Part shown: piece after piece, positions 27,804-36,404 of the stretch
How positions within the stretch are numbered: the stretch's first letter is position 1
How the letters are laid out: the number at the start of each line of letters is the position of its first letter
Source of the DNA: Pyxidicoccus parkwaysis
GTDB taxonomy: Bacteria > Myxococcota > Myxococcia > Myxococcales > Myxococcaceae
Assembly (NCBI RefSeq): GCF_017301735.1
Contig: NZ_CP071090.1
Span: forward strand, 6,004,001-6,068,000
Length of the DNA: 64,000 nt
Direction: 5' to 3'
Position numbers and translations under genes: made by a program
Notes under the pieces: model-generated
The model's input: the letters and a program-made list of their open reading frames with translations, nothing else
What the model was told of the DNA's origin: nothing
Databases searched by the model: none

Positions 27804-28751
27804 TCAATCACAGTCATAGTCGGGCGGAGTGCCCCCATCCGGTACGGGGATGGGGGCTGGGCCGCCCTGCTTCGCCAGCGCCTCGCCGCAGTCCAGTGAC
27901 GCCTCACCGGAGAGGGCGCGGTAGAGGACACACGAGGCACGCTCGACGAAGAACGCCTGACGCGGCCAGTCCGGCCCGTGAGCCGCGAGCAGCGCCACGG
28001 CGTAGCGGCCTCCATCCGGCAGCCGGACGAGGCCCACCTCGTTGAGGACGTTGTAGCGCGCGTCATCCGAGCAACATCCCGGAGGCAGCCAGCCTGCCTT
28101 GTGCCGCAGCGTCGCCTTCGCCGAGGGCGGCAGCAGCGTGCCGAGCCATCCGCCACACCCTTCGCGCCGGGGCAATTCCATCCAGCCGAGGAGCCGCGAG
28201 GTGGGGCCTGGCTTCAGCAGCTCACCGCCGTCCAGACGTTGGAGGAAGGACACCGCATCCGCGGCGCAGAAATAGTTGTCATTGTCGAGCGCCCGGGGCG
28301 AGTTGGTGGCGCGGCGGGGCTTGCCGTAGTTCCACTTCGTGATGGCGGTGTTGAGGAAGCCCAGCGAGCGCAGGTAGTCATTGACGGCGTCCGGCCCGCC
28401 CACGGAGTCGATGACGAGCCCCGTGGCCTCGTTGTCGGAGGTGCGGAAGACCTTCTCGGCCAGCGGAGCCACCTTCGCCGTGTCCACCTTCTTCAGCGCT
28501 GCGGCCACCCAGAACACCTTGGCCGAGCTGGCGGAGACATGCGGCACCGTGTCGCGCGTGCCCGCGTACTCGCCGGTGCGGAGGTCCTTCACGGCGATGG
28601 CCACGTCGGTGCCGGGCGTCAGGCGCGCGGCCTCCTGCACCAGCGAGTCCACCACGGACTGAAGTGGCACCCGAGTACCCGCGTCGGGGGCGCCCTGCGC
28701 GGCGGCGGTTGCCGCGATGAGCAATGACACACCAAGGACGGTTCGCATCAT
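27804..28751 (-). CDS. Class A beta-lactamase-like serine hydrolase
   Basis: A 315-residue exported protein with signal MMRTVLGVSLLIAATAAAQG. It has a SxxK nucleophile (SSAK, about 75-78), an SDN motif (about 105-107) and HKAGW in place of KTG. These are the three penicillin-recognising motifs in correct order. The ExxLN loop that supplies the deacylating Glu of true class A enzymes is not visible between SDN and KAG; that region reads TNSPRALDNDNYFC. It may therefore be a D,D-peptidase or other serine hydrolase and not a resistance enzyme. Four to six Cys and a Pro/Asp tail ending PPDYDCD are unusual. It stands 65 bp from the thioesterase stop. Confidence 0.82.
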   Translation of the reverse strand: MMRTVLGVSLLIAATAAAQGAPDAGTRVPLQSVVDSLVQEAARLTPGTDVAIAVKDLRTGEYAGTRDTVPHVSASSAKVFWVAAALKKVDTAKVAPLAEKVFRTSDNEATGLVIDSVGGPDAVNDYLRSLGFLNTAITKWNYGKPRRATNSPRALDNDNYFCAADAVSFLQRLDGGELLKPGPTSRLLGWMELPRREGCGGWLGTLLPPSAKATLRHKAGWLPPGCCSDDARYNVLNEVGLVRLPDGGRYAVALLAAHGPDWPRQAFFVERASCVLYRALSGEASLDCGEALAKQGGPAPIPVPDGGTPPDYDCD

Positions 28752-28816
28752 CCGCCGGGTTGTAGTGCGGGTTGGACTGCGCGTCGAATGTCTTGAAGCC
28801 CGAGGAGTAGCGCGGG

Positions 28817-29248
28817 CTACCCCACGGTGATTCGCGCGAGCGCCTCACGCAACCGCTCCGGCATGGCCACGGCCTTGCGCGTCTCGCGGTCCACGAACAC
28901 ATGCACGAAGTGGCCGTGAGCGGCCGCCTGCGTCTCCCCTTCCTTGAAGATGGCAATGCCATACGTCACGGACCGGTTGCCCAGCTTGTCCACGCGCAGG
29001 CCCGCGCGGAGCTTGTCCGGATACGCGAGCGGCGCGCGGTAGGCGCACTTCGACTCCACCACCAGCCCAATGACAGACGCGGTGTGGATGTCCAGGCCGC
29101 CCTCGTGGATGAGGTAGTGGTTCGCCACCGTGTCGAAGTAGCTGTAGTACGTGACGTTGTTGATGTGGCCGTACACGTCGTTGTCCATCCACCGCGTGGT
29201 GATGGGCAGGAAGTAACGGTAGCGCTCGGTGGTCTCGGCGTCGGACAC
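28817..29248 (-). CDS. Hotdog-fold acyl-CoA thioesterase (4HBT family)
   Basis: A 143-residue single-hotdog enzyme that cleaves acyl-CoA thioesters. The catalytic segment TTRWMDNDVYGHINNVTYYS has the Asp and the His/Asn pattern of the 4-hydroxybenzoyl-CoA thioesterase group, with the later strands YRAPLAYPDKL and HGHFVHVFVD. GTG start with GAGAGG 5 nt upstream. It begins 20 nt after the alcohol dehydrogenase stop, so the two are likely cotranscribed, suggesting a shared acyl or hydroxyacid substrate. Specificity cannot be read. Confidence 0.87.
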   Translation of the reverse strand: MSDAETTERYRYFLPITTRWMDNDVYGHINNVTYYSYFDTVANHYLIHEGGLDIHTASVIGLVVESKCAYRAPLAYPDKLRAGLRVDKLGNRSVTYGIAIFKEGETQAAAHGHFVHVFVDRETRKAVAMPERLREALARITVG

Positions 29249-29268
29249 GGTGGCCTCTCTCGTTGGGA

Positions 29269-30576
29269 CTACCAGTAGCGCATGGCCTGCCGGAACAGGT
29301 CCGTGAGCACCGGCTTGCTCATCTCGCGCGGCGCGTTCTGTAACAGGCGCTGCTGGGGGAAGGCCCCTTCCGCGAGGGCCGCGACGTCGGCTTCCGTGTA
29401 CCCCACCCCGCTCAGCCCATTGGGCATGCCCACCGCGCGCATGATGCGGATGACTTCCTTGGCGAGCACCTCGCCTGCGTCCTCCGGCCGGGCGCCCCGC
29501 GTGTCCGCGCCCAGTCCCTGCGCGGCCTCCAGGTGACGCTCCGGGCTCACCTCCGCGGTGAAGCGGAACACGGAGGGCGCATTCACGATGACGGCCATGC
29601 CATGGGGCACCAGGGGCTCCTCATCGGGATAGCCCGAGGGACGGAAGTCGCGCACCAGCCCGGCCACCGCGTACGCCATGCCGTGCGGCGCGTGCACACC
29701 CGCGTTGCCAAAGGCGATGCCGGCGAGCGTCGCGGCCCACATCGTCTGCTCGCGGGCCTCACTGTCCGAGGCGTCTTTCACCGCGCGCTCCAGGTACAGG
29801 CCCATCAGGCGCAGTGCCTCGCGGCAGCCCAAATCACTCCAGGGATTCGCGCCCTGGCTCATGGGCCGCAGGCTCGGCCTCGCGGGGGCGGGGCGTCGCA
29901 CGTAGGGCCTCGCCGTATAGGACTCCAGCGCGTGGGACAGCACGTCCAGCCCGCTGGCGGCCACGACTTCGCTCGGCAGGCTCGTGGTGCAGTCCGGGTC
30001 GATGAGCGCCTCAGTGGGGCGCAGCGCGTGCGAGGCGATGCCCGTCTTCGCGGACATGGCCAGCAGGTCGAAGATGGTGATGCCTGTCACCTCGCTGCCC
30101 GTGCCGGACGTGGTAGGGCACGCGATGTGCGGCTTGAGCGGGCCGGGCACCGGCTTCCCCACACCGACGGGGGCATTCACATACGTGAGGAAGTCCGCCG
30201 GATAGGTGGCGTAGAGGTTGGCCGCCTTGCACGTGTCGATGACCGAGCCACCGCCGAGCGACACGTAGCCATCCGGCTTCGTCTCCGACGCGAAGCGTGC
30301 CGCGTCCAGGAAGGACTCGTCGGTGGGCTCGATGTGCACTTCGGTGAAGACGACGACGTCCAGTCCCGCCGCGAGCAACGACTGGCGCGCCTTCTCGAAG
30401 ACGGGCAGCCGCGCCACGCGCGCGTCGGAGAACAGCGCCACGCGCTTCATCCCGAGCGCCCGCGCCCTGTCGCCCAGCTCCGCGAGACAGCCACGCCCGA
30501 AGGTGACTCGGGAGGTGTCGACGGTGAAGGCTCCGTCGCAGCCCTCGCCCACGGGGTGGTAGTGGCAGCAGCCCAT
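29269..30576 (-). CDS. Iron-containing alcohol dehydrogenase / hydroxyacid-oxoacid transhydrogenase (ADHFE1-like)
   Basis: A 435-residue group III dehydrogenase. Nucleotide-binding motif [13 protein letters not shown]; signature [11 protein letters not shown]; metal-ligand segments [18 protein letters not shown] and [10 protein letters not shown]. The start [20 protein letters not shown] and the long middle insertion ([20 protein letters not shown]) fit the ADHFE1/hydroxyacid-oxoacid transhydrogenase branch, which moves hydride between gamma-hydroxybutyrate and 2-oxoglutarate. Branch assignment is from memory of these features. The ATG follows AGGAGAGG. The thioesterase follows 20 nt downstream. 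The 229 bp upstream (30577-30805) contain only the hairpin listed next. Confidence 0.88.
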   Translation of the reverse strand: MGCCHYHPVGEGCDGAFTVDTSRVTFGRGCLAELGDRARALGMKRVALFSDARVARLPVFEKARQSLLAAGLDVVVFTEVHIEPTDESFLDAARFASETKPDGYVSLGGGSVIDTCKAANLYATYPADFLTYVNAPVGVGKPVPGPLKPHIACPTTSGTGSEVTGITIFDLLAMSAKTGIASHALRPTEALIDPDCTTSLPSEVVAASGLDVLSHALESYTARPYVRRPAPARPSLRPMSQGANPWSDLGCREALRLMGLYLERAVKDASDSEAREQTMWAATLAGIAFGNAGVHAPHGMAYAVAGLVRDFRPSGYPDEEPLVPHGMAVIVNAPSVFRFTAEVSPERHLEAAQGLGADTRGARPEDAGEVLAKEVIRIMRAVGMPNGLSGVGYTEADVAALAEGAFPQQRLLQNAPREMSKPVLTDLFRQAMRYW

Positions 30577-30795
30577 CGCGTCCTCTCCTGAACCGGTTGC
30601 GAGCGCAATCTATCGCGCGCGCCCCGGAGCGAGGCCGTCGAGTTCTGCGAAACGATGCCCGGTCGACGTCCCTCGCCTTCCGCCTGGCGAAACTGCCAGT
30701 CGCCTTCGCGGCGCTGTCGACTTCCGCCCGAGCCCGGACGCCAGTTGCTCACCACATGAGCCACCAGTCCGGCCCCCCGCGAGGAGCCGGACCGG

Positions 30796-30820
30796 AGCCG
30801 CTACGTCAGTCGTAGCGGCT
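30796..30820 (-). terminator. Hairpin spanning the stop of the P-domain gene
   Basis: AGCCGCTACG-TCAGT-CGTAGCGGCT is a perfect 10-bp stem whose loop contains the TGA of the P-domain gene. No T-run follows. Probable 3'-end hairpin. Confidence 0.45.
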
Positions 30821-32047
30821 GGTGAGCTTCAGCTTCCACGAGCGCAGCGTGCCGCTGCCCACGCCCGACGGATTGGTGACTCGCAGCAGCCAGTACCCGT
30901 TGACGGAGGCGTCCCGAGAGATGCCCCGCGTCACGGAGATGCGCGACGGCGGCGTCCCCTCGTTCGGCCCGTCCCACAGCAGCGCGGAGTCGCCACTCGG
31001 GTCCACCAGCGTCAGCACCAGCCGGTGCGACGCGCTGTGCACCAGGTCCACCTCCACGATGATGTCCTCGGGCACCGTGGCCAGTCCCACCACCGCCTGC
31101 GTGGACTCCACCGGCGCGGTGGCGGCCGGCAGCGCCACCTCCGCGTACTTCTTGAACTCGCCCGACATCCACGCGGGCCGGCACCAGCCCTCCGGTGCAC
31201 CGGACGGCACGCCATGGCACGCGAGCCCCGCCTGGCACGGCGCGAAGACGGAGCACGTGTCGCCATCACCCACAATCGGCGCGGAGGCGATGCAGCGGCC
31301 GTAGTTGCTGGAGCCATCTCCCGGCCGGCCCTCGCACACCAGCCCGGCCTCGCACGTCCCCGGGCCCGTGCACGGGTCTCCCACGGGCGCCAGCGCCGTC
31401 ATCGCCTTGAACTTCTGGAGCACCGTGAAGTCCACATTCGCCAGCCGGGACAGCTTCACCATGTTGTACAGCGGCCGCGCGGCCAGGATGTCCTGCACCG
31501 CGAGCGCGGAGATGCCGTACACGTTCTGCAAATCCGGCCCGCTCACCGTGTTGGCCGCCTTCAGCGTGCGCCGCGCCTCGGCCACGGTGAAGTCATGCCC
31601 GTCGAAGTTGCCCACCAGCTCGTCCAGCGCCAGCCCCGTCACGCGGCCGGTGCCCTTGGCGTACCACTCCAGGTCCGCCAGCGCGGCCGGCCCCACGTAC
31701 GGCACCGCGTCCACCTGGGCAATCGACACGAAGCGCCGGTCATCCGCCGTGTGCTCGATTCCGTCCGGCCCCGCGCGCCACGCGATGATGGCCTGCGCGG
31801 CTTGCGCGTTCAGCGGCACGTCGTTGTCGAGCACGCTGACCGTGGTGGACCAGTCATTCAGGAACGACAGCACTCCCGTGGCGGAGGGCGTGCTGTCGGC
31901 CAGGAGGGCCTGTGACTGAGTCGTCACCAAAGCCGCCGTGGGCTCACCACCAGAGGGCGCGGCACCACAGCTCAGCGCGACGGGAAGTCCAAGGGACACT
32001 GCGAAGGAACGGAAGAGTCGAGATGTCATGCCCTCCGTGTACCTCAT
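30806..32047 (-). CDS. Lipoprotein with helix-hairpin-helix region, Cys-rich modules and C-terminal P-domain
   Basis: A 413-residue exported protein. The signal ends at a lipobox (PVALSC) with either in-frame ATG (32047 or 32029); neither has an ideally spaced ribosome site. Parts in order: a region at about 75-215 with helix-hairpin-helix-like segments (VDAVPYVGPAALADLEWYA; NVYGISALAVQDILAARPL), two Cys modules (CTGPGTCEAGLVCEG; CSVFAPCQAGLACHG), and a terminal proprotein-convertase P-domain-like sandwich (DIIVEVDLVHSASHRLVLTL, SGTLRSWKLKL). P-domains usually accompany a subtilisin protease; none is attached here. Likely surface or secreted; function unknown. Confidence 0.75.
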   Translation of the reverse strand: MRYTEGMTSRLFRSFAVSLGLPVALSCGAAPSGGEPTAALVTTQSQALLADSTPSATGVLSFLNDWSTTVSVLDNDVPLNAQAAQAIIAWRAGPDGIEHTADDRRFVSIAQVDAVPYVGPAALADLEWYAKGTGRVTGLALDELVGNFDGHDFTVAEARRTLKAANTVSGPDLQNVYGISALAVQDILAARPLYNMVKLSRLANVDFTVLQKFKAMTALAPVGDPCTGPGTCEAGLVCEGRPGDGSSNYGRCIASAPIVGDGDTCSVFAPCQAGLACHGVPSGAPEGWCRPAWMSGEFKKYAEVALPAATAPVESTQAVVGLATVPEDIIVEVDLVHSASHRLVLTLVDPSGDSALLWDGPNEGTPPSRISVTRGISRDASVNGYWLLRVTNPSGVGSGTLRSWKLKLTSRYD

Positions 32048-32080
32048 GACTCCGACGCCCCCAATGCGGGACTGCGCGCG

Positions 32081-32557
32081 TCAGTTCCCTTCCGCGGCGA
32101 AGCGCTTGGAGATGTCCAGCGCCTCGCCCGTCTCCAGGTACGTCTTGAGACTCGAGAGGATGGCGGCCCAGCCCTGACGCGCGGACTCCTCCACGGCGCT
32201 CCCCGGCTCATTCTCATCATGCACGACGGTGAGCTTCACATTCTTGGGACCCGCGGGCTGGATGGTGAATGTCACGCGGGTGGCCGGCGGCACCGGCGCG
32301 CCATTGCCCGGGTCCGACGTCCAGTCCAGCACCAGCGTCTGCGGCGGCGTGGACTCCACCACCCGAGCCCGCCCCGCGTCGTGCTGTCCATTCAGCTTGC
32401 GCCACAGCACCGGCGAGCCCTGCTTCCAGTCCGACTCCACCTGCCGCCCGCCCCAATATTCGCGGGTGAGCTTGCCGTCGGTGAGCGCGCTCCAGAGCTT
32501 CTCCGGCGTCGTGGCGATGTACAGCACATACACAAAGCTGGGCCTACGCATCGTCAT
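32081..32557 (-). CDS. SRPBCC / AHSA1-domain protein
   Basis: A 158-residue START-like (Aha1 C-terminal-like) domain protein with the family's opening VYVLYIATTPEKLWSALTDG and later YWGGRQVESDWKQG and EESARQGWAAILSSLKTYLE. Such domains bind hydrophobic ligands. Its start overlaps the end of the ArsR gene by 14 nt (ATG at 32557 or 32551), a very common pairing in which the regulator controls both genes. No catalytic function can be assigned. Confidence 0.85.
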   Translation of the reverse strand: MTMRRPSFVYVLYIATTPEKLWSALTDGKLTREYWGGRQVESDWKQGSPVLWRKLNGQHDAGRARVVESTPPQTLVLDWTSDPGNGAPVPPATRVTFTIQPAGPKNVKLTVVHDENEPGSAVEESARQGWAAILSSLKTYLETGEALDISKRFAAEGN

Positions 32558-32873
32558 CCTCCTCCAGGGCCTTCTTCAAATCCGCGAGCGCGGCGAGCCG
32601 CTGGCGCTCGAACTTGCCAATCCACCGCTCGGCAATGGCGTGGATGGGCACCGGGTTCAGGTAGTGCAGCTTCTCGCGCCCCCGCCAGACGACGGCGACG
32701 AGCTGCGCCTCCTCCAGCAGCACCAGGTGCTTCGTCACCGCCTGCCGCGTCATCTCCAGGTGCCCGCACAGCTCCCCGAGCGTCTGCCCGTTGCGCTCGA
32801 ACAACACGTCGAGCAACCGCCGTCGGCTCGGGTCCGCCAGCGCCTTGAAGACGATGTCCAGGTCAGGGCTCAT
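32544..32873 (-). CDS. ArsR-family winged-helix repressor
   Basis: A 109-residue regulator: VFKALADPSRRRLLDVLFER, then a helix-turn-helix LGELCGHLEMTRQAVTKHLV and wing LVAVVWRGREKLHYLNP, all standard for the ArsR subgroup paired with AHSA1 proteins. It lacks the CVC metal site, so a non-metal signal is expected. ATG at 32873 is used; one at 32885 is possible. A palindrome 16 bp upstream is the probable autoregulatory operator. The downstream AHSA1 gene overlaps. Confidence 0.9.
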   Translation of the reverse strand: MSPDLDIVFKALADPSRRRLLDVLFERNGQTLGELCGHLEMTRQAVTKHLVLLEEAQLVAVVWRGREKLHYLNPVPIHAIAERWIGKFERQRLAALADLKKALEEDDDA

Positions 32874-32889
32874 CCACGGCCGCATCAAT

Positions 32890-32909
32890 ATGCAACCTGC
32901 GGGTTGCAT
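32890..32909. promoter_or_regulatory. Palindromic operator of the ArsR/AHSA1 pair
   Basis: ATGCAACCTG / CGGGTTGCAT: two 10-bp arms, one mismatch, no spacer, directly upstream of the ArsR start. The size and symmetry suit an ArsR dimer, and the local drop in GC marks it as promoter DNA. It also lies 124 bp upstream of the divergent kinase start. Confidence 0.65.
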
Positions 32910-33033
32910 GTCAAGCCGCCCGCTCCGCGCGCCAGCCAGTCGAGCCCCGCGCGGCGTGCACGTCGGGGATGGCGAATGGGCCCGGCCGTTCTCACCGTTG
33001 ACGCTGGAGGAGACGTCCCACCGCAACCGCTCC

Positions 33034-35466
33034 ATGGCCCGCCTGCGTGACATGCCCGAGGACCCGGCAGGCATCGAAGCGGACTTCCGGAAGCAGGAGC
33101 GGGTCCTCGAGTCCGTCTTCTCCAGCATCAGCGAGGGCGTGGTGGTGGCGGACGAGCGCGGCTACTTCCAGCTCTTCAACCCGATGGCGGAGGGCATCCT
33201 GGGCAGGGGGATGCCGGCCGAGCCCCTCCCCTACTGGCCGGAAATCTTCGGCTTCTACCTCCCGGACATGAAGACGCTGTACCCGGCGGAGCAGCTTCCG
33301 CTGGCCCGCGCCATCCGGGGCGAGGCCGTCAACCAGACTGAAATCTACATGCGCAGCGCGGCCAGGCCCGCGGGAGCCTGGCTGCTCGTCAGCGCCCGGC
33401 CCGTGCGGGACGGAACCGGAATGATTCGCGGCGGCGTCTCCGTCCTCAATGACGTCACCCGCTTCAAGCGCGCCATCGACCGGCTGCGCCAGGGCGAGGA
33501 GCAGTACCGCTCCCTCTACAGCAGCACGCCGGTGATGATGCACTCCATCGACCGGCAGGGGCGGCTCATCAGCGTCAGCGACTACTGGCTGAGCACGCTC
33601 GGCTACCGGCGCGAGGAGGTGATTGGCCGCGCCTCGGTGGACTTCATGACGCAGGAGTCCCGCCGGTACGCCCGGGACGTCGTCCTGCCCGAGTACTTCA
33701 AGACGGGCGCGTGCAAGGACGTCCCGTACCGGATGGTGAAGAAGGACGGCGAGCCCGTGGACGTCCTGCTGTCCGCCATCGCGGAGAAGGACGCCGAAGG
33801 GCATGTCACCCGCTCCCTCGCGGTGCTCATCGACGTGACGGAGCGCAGACGGGCCGAGACTGCGCTGCTGGAGAGTGAGCAGCGGCTGCGCGCCATTCTC
33901 GACAACGCGCCCACCGTCTTCTTCCTCCTGGACCCGAGCGAGCGCTACATGTTCGTGAACCGCCAGTGGGAGCGCCTCTTCCACCGCACGCGGCAGGAGA
34001 TGCTCGGGAAGAGCTCGCATGACGTCTTCCCGAAAGAGGTGGCCGACCAGCTCCACAACGCGAACCAGGCCGTCCTGCAGACAGGGGCGTCGCTGGTTCA
34101 GGAGGAGCTCATCCCCCAGGACGACGGGATGCACACGTTCCTCACGCAGAAGTTTCCCCTCATCGACTCCTCGGGCAACCTGTACGCCGTCTGCGGCATC
34201 TCCAACGACATCACCGAGCGCAAGCGCGCGGAGGTGGCGCAGCGCTTCCTCGCCGAGGCCAGCCGCGAGCTGGTGACGTCGCTCGACGTGTCCGCCACGC
34301 TCCAGCGCGTCGCCGAGCTGGCCGTGCCCACGCTCGCGGAGCTCTGCGTCGTCTTCATGCCGGGCGAGGACGCGGCGCTGCGGCCCGTGGCCGTCGCCGA
34401 CGGGACGCCCGAGGTCGCCCGCCAGATGCGGGAGTTCCTCGAGCGCCACCCACCGCCGCCGTGCGCCCCCCGGGGCCCCTCGTGGGTGATGTCCACCGGA
34501 CGCTCGGAGGCGGCGCGGGAGTCCAGGGGGATGCTCGCGCCCGAGGCCCTGGCGGCGCCCCGGTGGGAGGCGCTGCGTCCATTCCAGGAGCGGCCGTCCA
34601 TCAGCGTGCCGCTGCGCGCGCGGGGCCGCATCCTCGGCGTGCTGTCGCTGGTCTCCGCGCAGTACGGCCTCGCGGATGCTCCGGTGGAGGTGTCGCTGGT
34701 GGAGGAGCTGGGCCGCCGCGCGGCGTTCGCCATCGAGAACGCGCAGCTCTACACCAAGGCCCAGGAGTCCATCCGCACGCGAGACGAGTTCCTCTCCATC
34801 GCCTCGCACGAGTTGAAGACGCCGCTGACCTCCATGAAGCTGCGGGCCCAGCAGATGGAGCGCACGCTGGCGCGGCCGCATGACGGCCCGAGGCTCGCCG
34901 TGCAGGTGTCGGGCATGCTGGAGGTCTTCGACGAGCAGCTCAAGCGGCTGACGCACCTGGTGGAGCACCTGCTCGACGTGTCCCGCATCGACGACAGCCG
35001 GCTCGAGCTGCGGCTGGAGGAGCTGGACCTGGCGGAGCTGGCCCGGGGCGTCGTGGCCCACCTGGGCGAGCAGCTCCAGCGCATCGGCTCGCAGCTCACC
35101 CTGGTGGCCGACGCGCCGGTGGTGGGGCTGTGGGACCGGCTCCGGCTGGAGCAGGTGCTGCTGAACCTGCTGACGAACGCGATGAAGTACGGCGCGGGCC
35201 GGCCCATCCGCGTGGAGGTGACGCGGGAGGCAGAGCGCGCGAGGCTGCTCGTCTCGGACCAGGGCGTGGGCATTCCACGCGAGTCGCAGGCGCGCATCTT
35301 CGAGCGCTTCGAGCGCGCCGCCTCGCGCAACTACGGCGGGCTCGGACTGGGGCTCTTCATCACCCGGCAGCTCGTGGAGGCCCACGGCGGGAGGATTCGC
35401 GTGGAGAGCGAGCCGGAGCGCGGCGCCACGTTCATCGTCGAGCTGCCCTCGCAGCCTCGCGCCTGA
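33034..35466 (+). CDS. Cytoplasmic PAS-PAS-PAS-GAF sensor histidine kinase
   Basis: About 810 residues, no transmembrane helix. PAS domains at about 22-145, 155-272 and 280-397 (RAILDNAPTVFFLLDPSERY), a GAF domain at about 405-575, HisKA with His592 (SIASHELKTPLTSM), and an ATPase domain to the end (LLNLLTNAMKYG; DQGVGIP; GGLGLGLFI; RGATFIVELPSQ). It has no receiver domain and no adjacent response regulator, so it is an orphan kinase. The start is uncertain: the ATG at 33034 has GGAGGAG 21 nt away, further than normal; upstream in-frame codons overlap the ArsR operator. Confidence 0.88.
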   Translation: MARLRDMPEDPAGIEADFRKQERVLESVFSSISEGVVVADERGYFQLFNPMAEGILGRGMPAEPLPYWPEIFGFYLPDMKTLYPAEQLPLARAIRGEAVNQTEIYMRSAARPAGAWLLVSARPVRDGTGMIRGGVSVLNDVTRFKRAIDRLRQGEEQYRSLYSSTPVMMHSIDRQGRLISVSDYWLSTLGYRREEVIGRASVDFMTQESRRYARDVVLPEYFKTGACKDVPYRMVKKDGEPVDVLLSAIAEKDAEGHVTRSLAVLIDVTERRRAETALLESEQRLRAILDNAPTVFFLLDPSERYMFVNRQWERLFHRTRQEMLGKSSHDVFPKEVADQLHNANQAVLQTGASLVQEELIPQDDGMHTFLTQKFPLIDSSGNLYAVCGISNDITERKRAEVAQRFLAEASRELVTSLDVSATLQRVAELAVPTLAELCVVFMPGEDAALRPVAVADGTPEVARQMREFLERHPPPPCAPRGPSWVMSTGRSEAARESRGMLAPEALAAPRWEALRPFQERPSISVPLRARGRILGVLSLVSAQYGLADAPVEVSLVEELGRRAAFAIENAQLYTKAQESIRTRDEFLSIASHELKTPLTSMKLRAQQMERTLARPHDGPRLAVQVSGMLEVFDEQLKRLTHLVEHLLDVSRIDDSRLELRLEELDLAELARGVVAHLGEQLQRIGSQLTLVADAPVVGLWDRLRLEQVLLNLLTNAMKYGAGRPIRVEVTREAERARLLVSDQGVGIPRESQARIFERFERAASRNYGGLGLGLFITRQLVEAHGGRIRVESEPERGATFIVELPSQPRA

Positions 35467-35507
35467 GGTGGACGCCCCATCCGCCCCCGGCTACCGTCCC
35501 ACGCACT

Positions 35508-36347
35508 ATGTCGTCACCCACGGTGGGCTTCTGGGGTCCGAGCACCTCGACGGTGGACTGGTGCGAGACGAACTACCAGCACCTCTTCCACGTCGGCGAG
35601 CTGTTCAACACCGCCTCCAGCCTCGTGCTGGTGCTGGTGGGCATCCTCGGCCTCGCCCTCCACCGCCGCGTGCTGGAGCGCCGCTTCCTGCTCGCCTTCG
35701 CGTTGCTCTCCGTCGTGGGCATCGGCAGCACCGCCTTCCACGCGACGCTGCTGCGCGAGTTCCAGATGCTCGACGAGTTGCCGATGCTCTATCTCGCCAT
35801 CGTCATCGTCTACATCCTGCTGGAGAATCGGCCCCAGCGGCGCTTCGGCACGTGGCTCCCATTGCTGCTCCTGGGCCACGCGGTGCTGGTGACGTACCTC
35901 ACGGCCTTCACACGCGGTACGGCGCAGTTCTTCCTCTTCCAGGTGAGCTTCGCGTCGCTGGAGTTCTACGCACTCGGCCGCACGTACGTGCTCCAGCGCC
36001 GCAGCCCGGACGTGAAGGTGAAGCGCCTGTTCCGGCTCGGCATCGCCGCGTATGCCCTGGCAATCGTCCTGTGGCTGAGCGACATCCAGTTCTGCCCCAC
36101 CCTCAACGAGACGCTCCCCGCGAACGGCGTTCCCAATCCGCAGTTCCACGCGTGGTGGCACGTGCTCGTCTCGTGTGGCTTCTACGCGCTGCTGCTCGTC
36201 ATCGCCCACGACAGGCTGGGCATCCTCGAGCGGCAGCCCCGACTGGGCGCCGTGGCAGGGGGCATTCCGCGCGTCCTGGGCAACATCCCCACACCGGGAG
36301 TCAAGGCAGACCCATACAGTGACGCCACATCAATACCGTCTGGTTGA
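35508..36347 (+). CDS. Alkaline ceramidase family membrane hydrolase (ACER-like)
   Basis: A 279-residue seven-helix membrane protein. The N-terminus GFWGPSTSTVDWCETNY is the ceramidase-family signature. Compared with human ACER3, as recalled, the calcium ligands D19, W20, E22, N24 and E33 correspond to D17, W18, E20, N22 and E31. The zinc and catalytic residues S77, H81, D92, H217 and H221 correspond to S74, H78, D89, H214 and H218, with identical spacing inside each cluster. It should hydrolyse the amide bond of a ceramide or related lipid. It starts 41 nt after the kinase stop and may share its transcript; the ATG has no obvious ribosome site. Confidence 0.88.
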   Translation: MSSPTVGFWGPSTSTVDWCETNYQHLFHVGELFNTASSLVLVLVGILGLALHRRVLERRFLLAFALLSVVGIGSTAFHATLLREFQMLDELPMLYLAIVIVYILLENRPQRRFGTWLPLLLLGHAVLVTYLTAFTRGTAQFFLFQVSFASLEFYALGRTYVLQRRSPDVKVKRLFRLGIAAYALAIVLWLSDIQFCPTLNETLPANGVPNPQFHAWWHVLVSCGFYALLLVIAHDRLGILERQPRLGAVAGGIPRVLGNIPTPGVKADPYSDATSIPSG

Positions 36348-36404
36348 CGCTCCGCCGTCGCAGGATGGACAGTAGGGCTTCGTTCTCCCCACACGAGGCT
36401 CACC

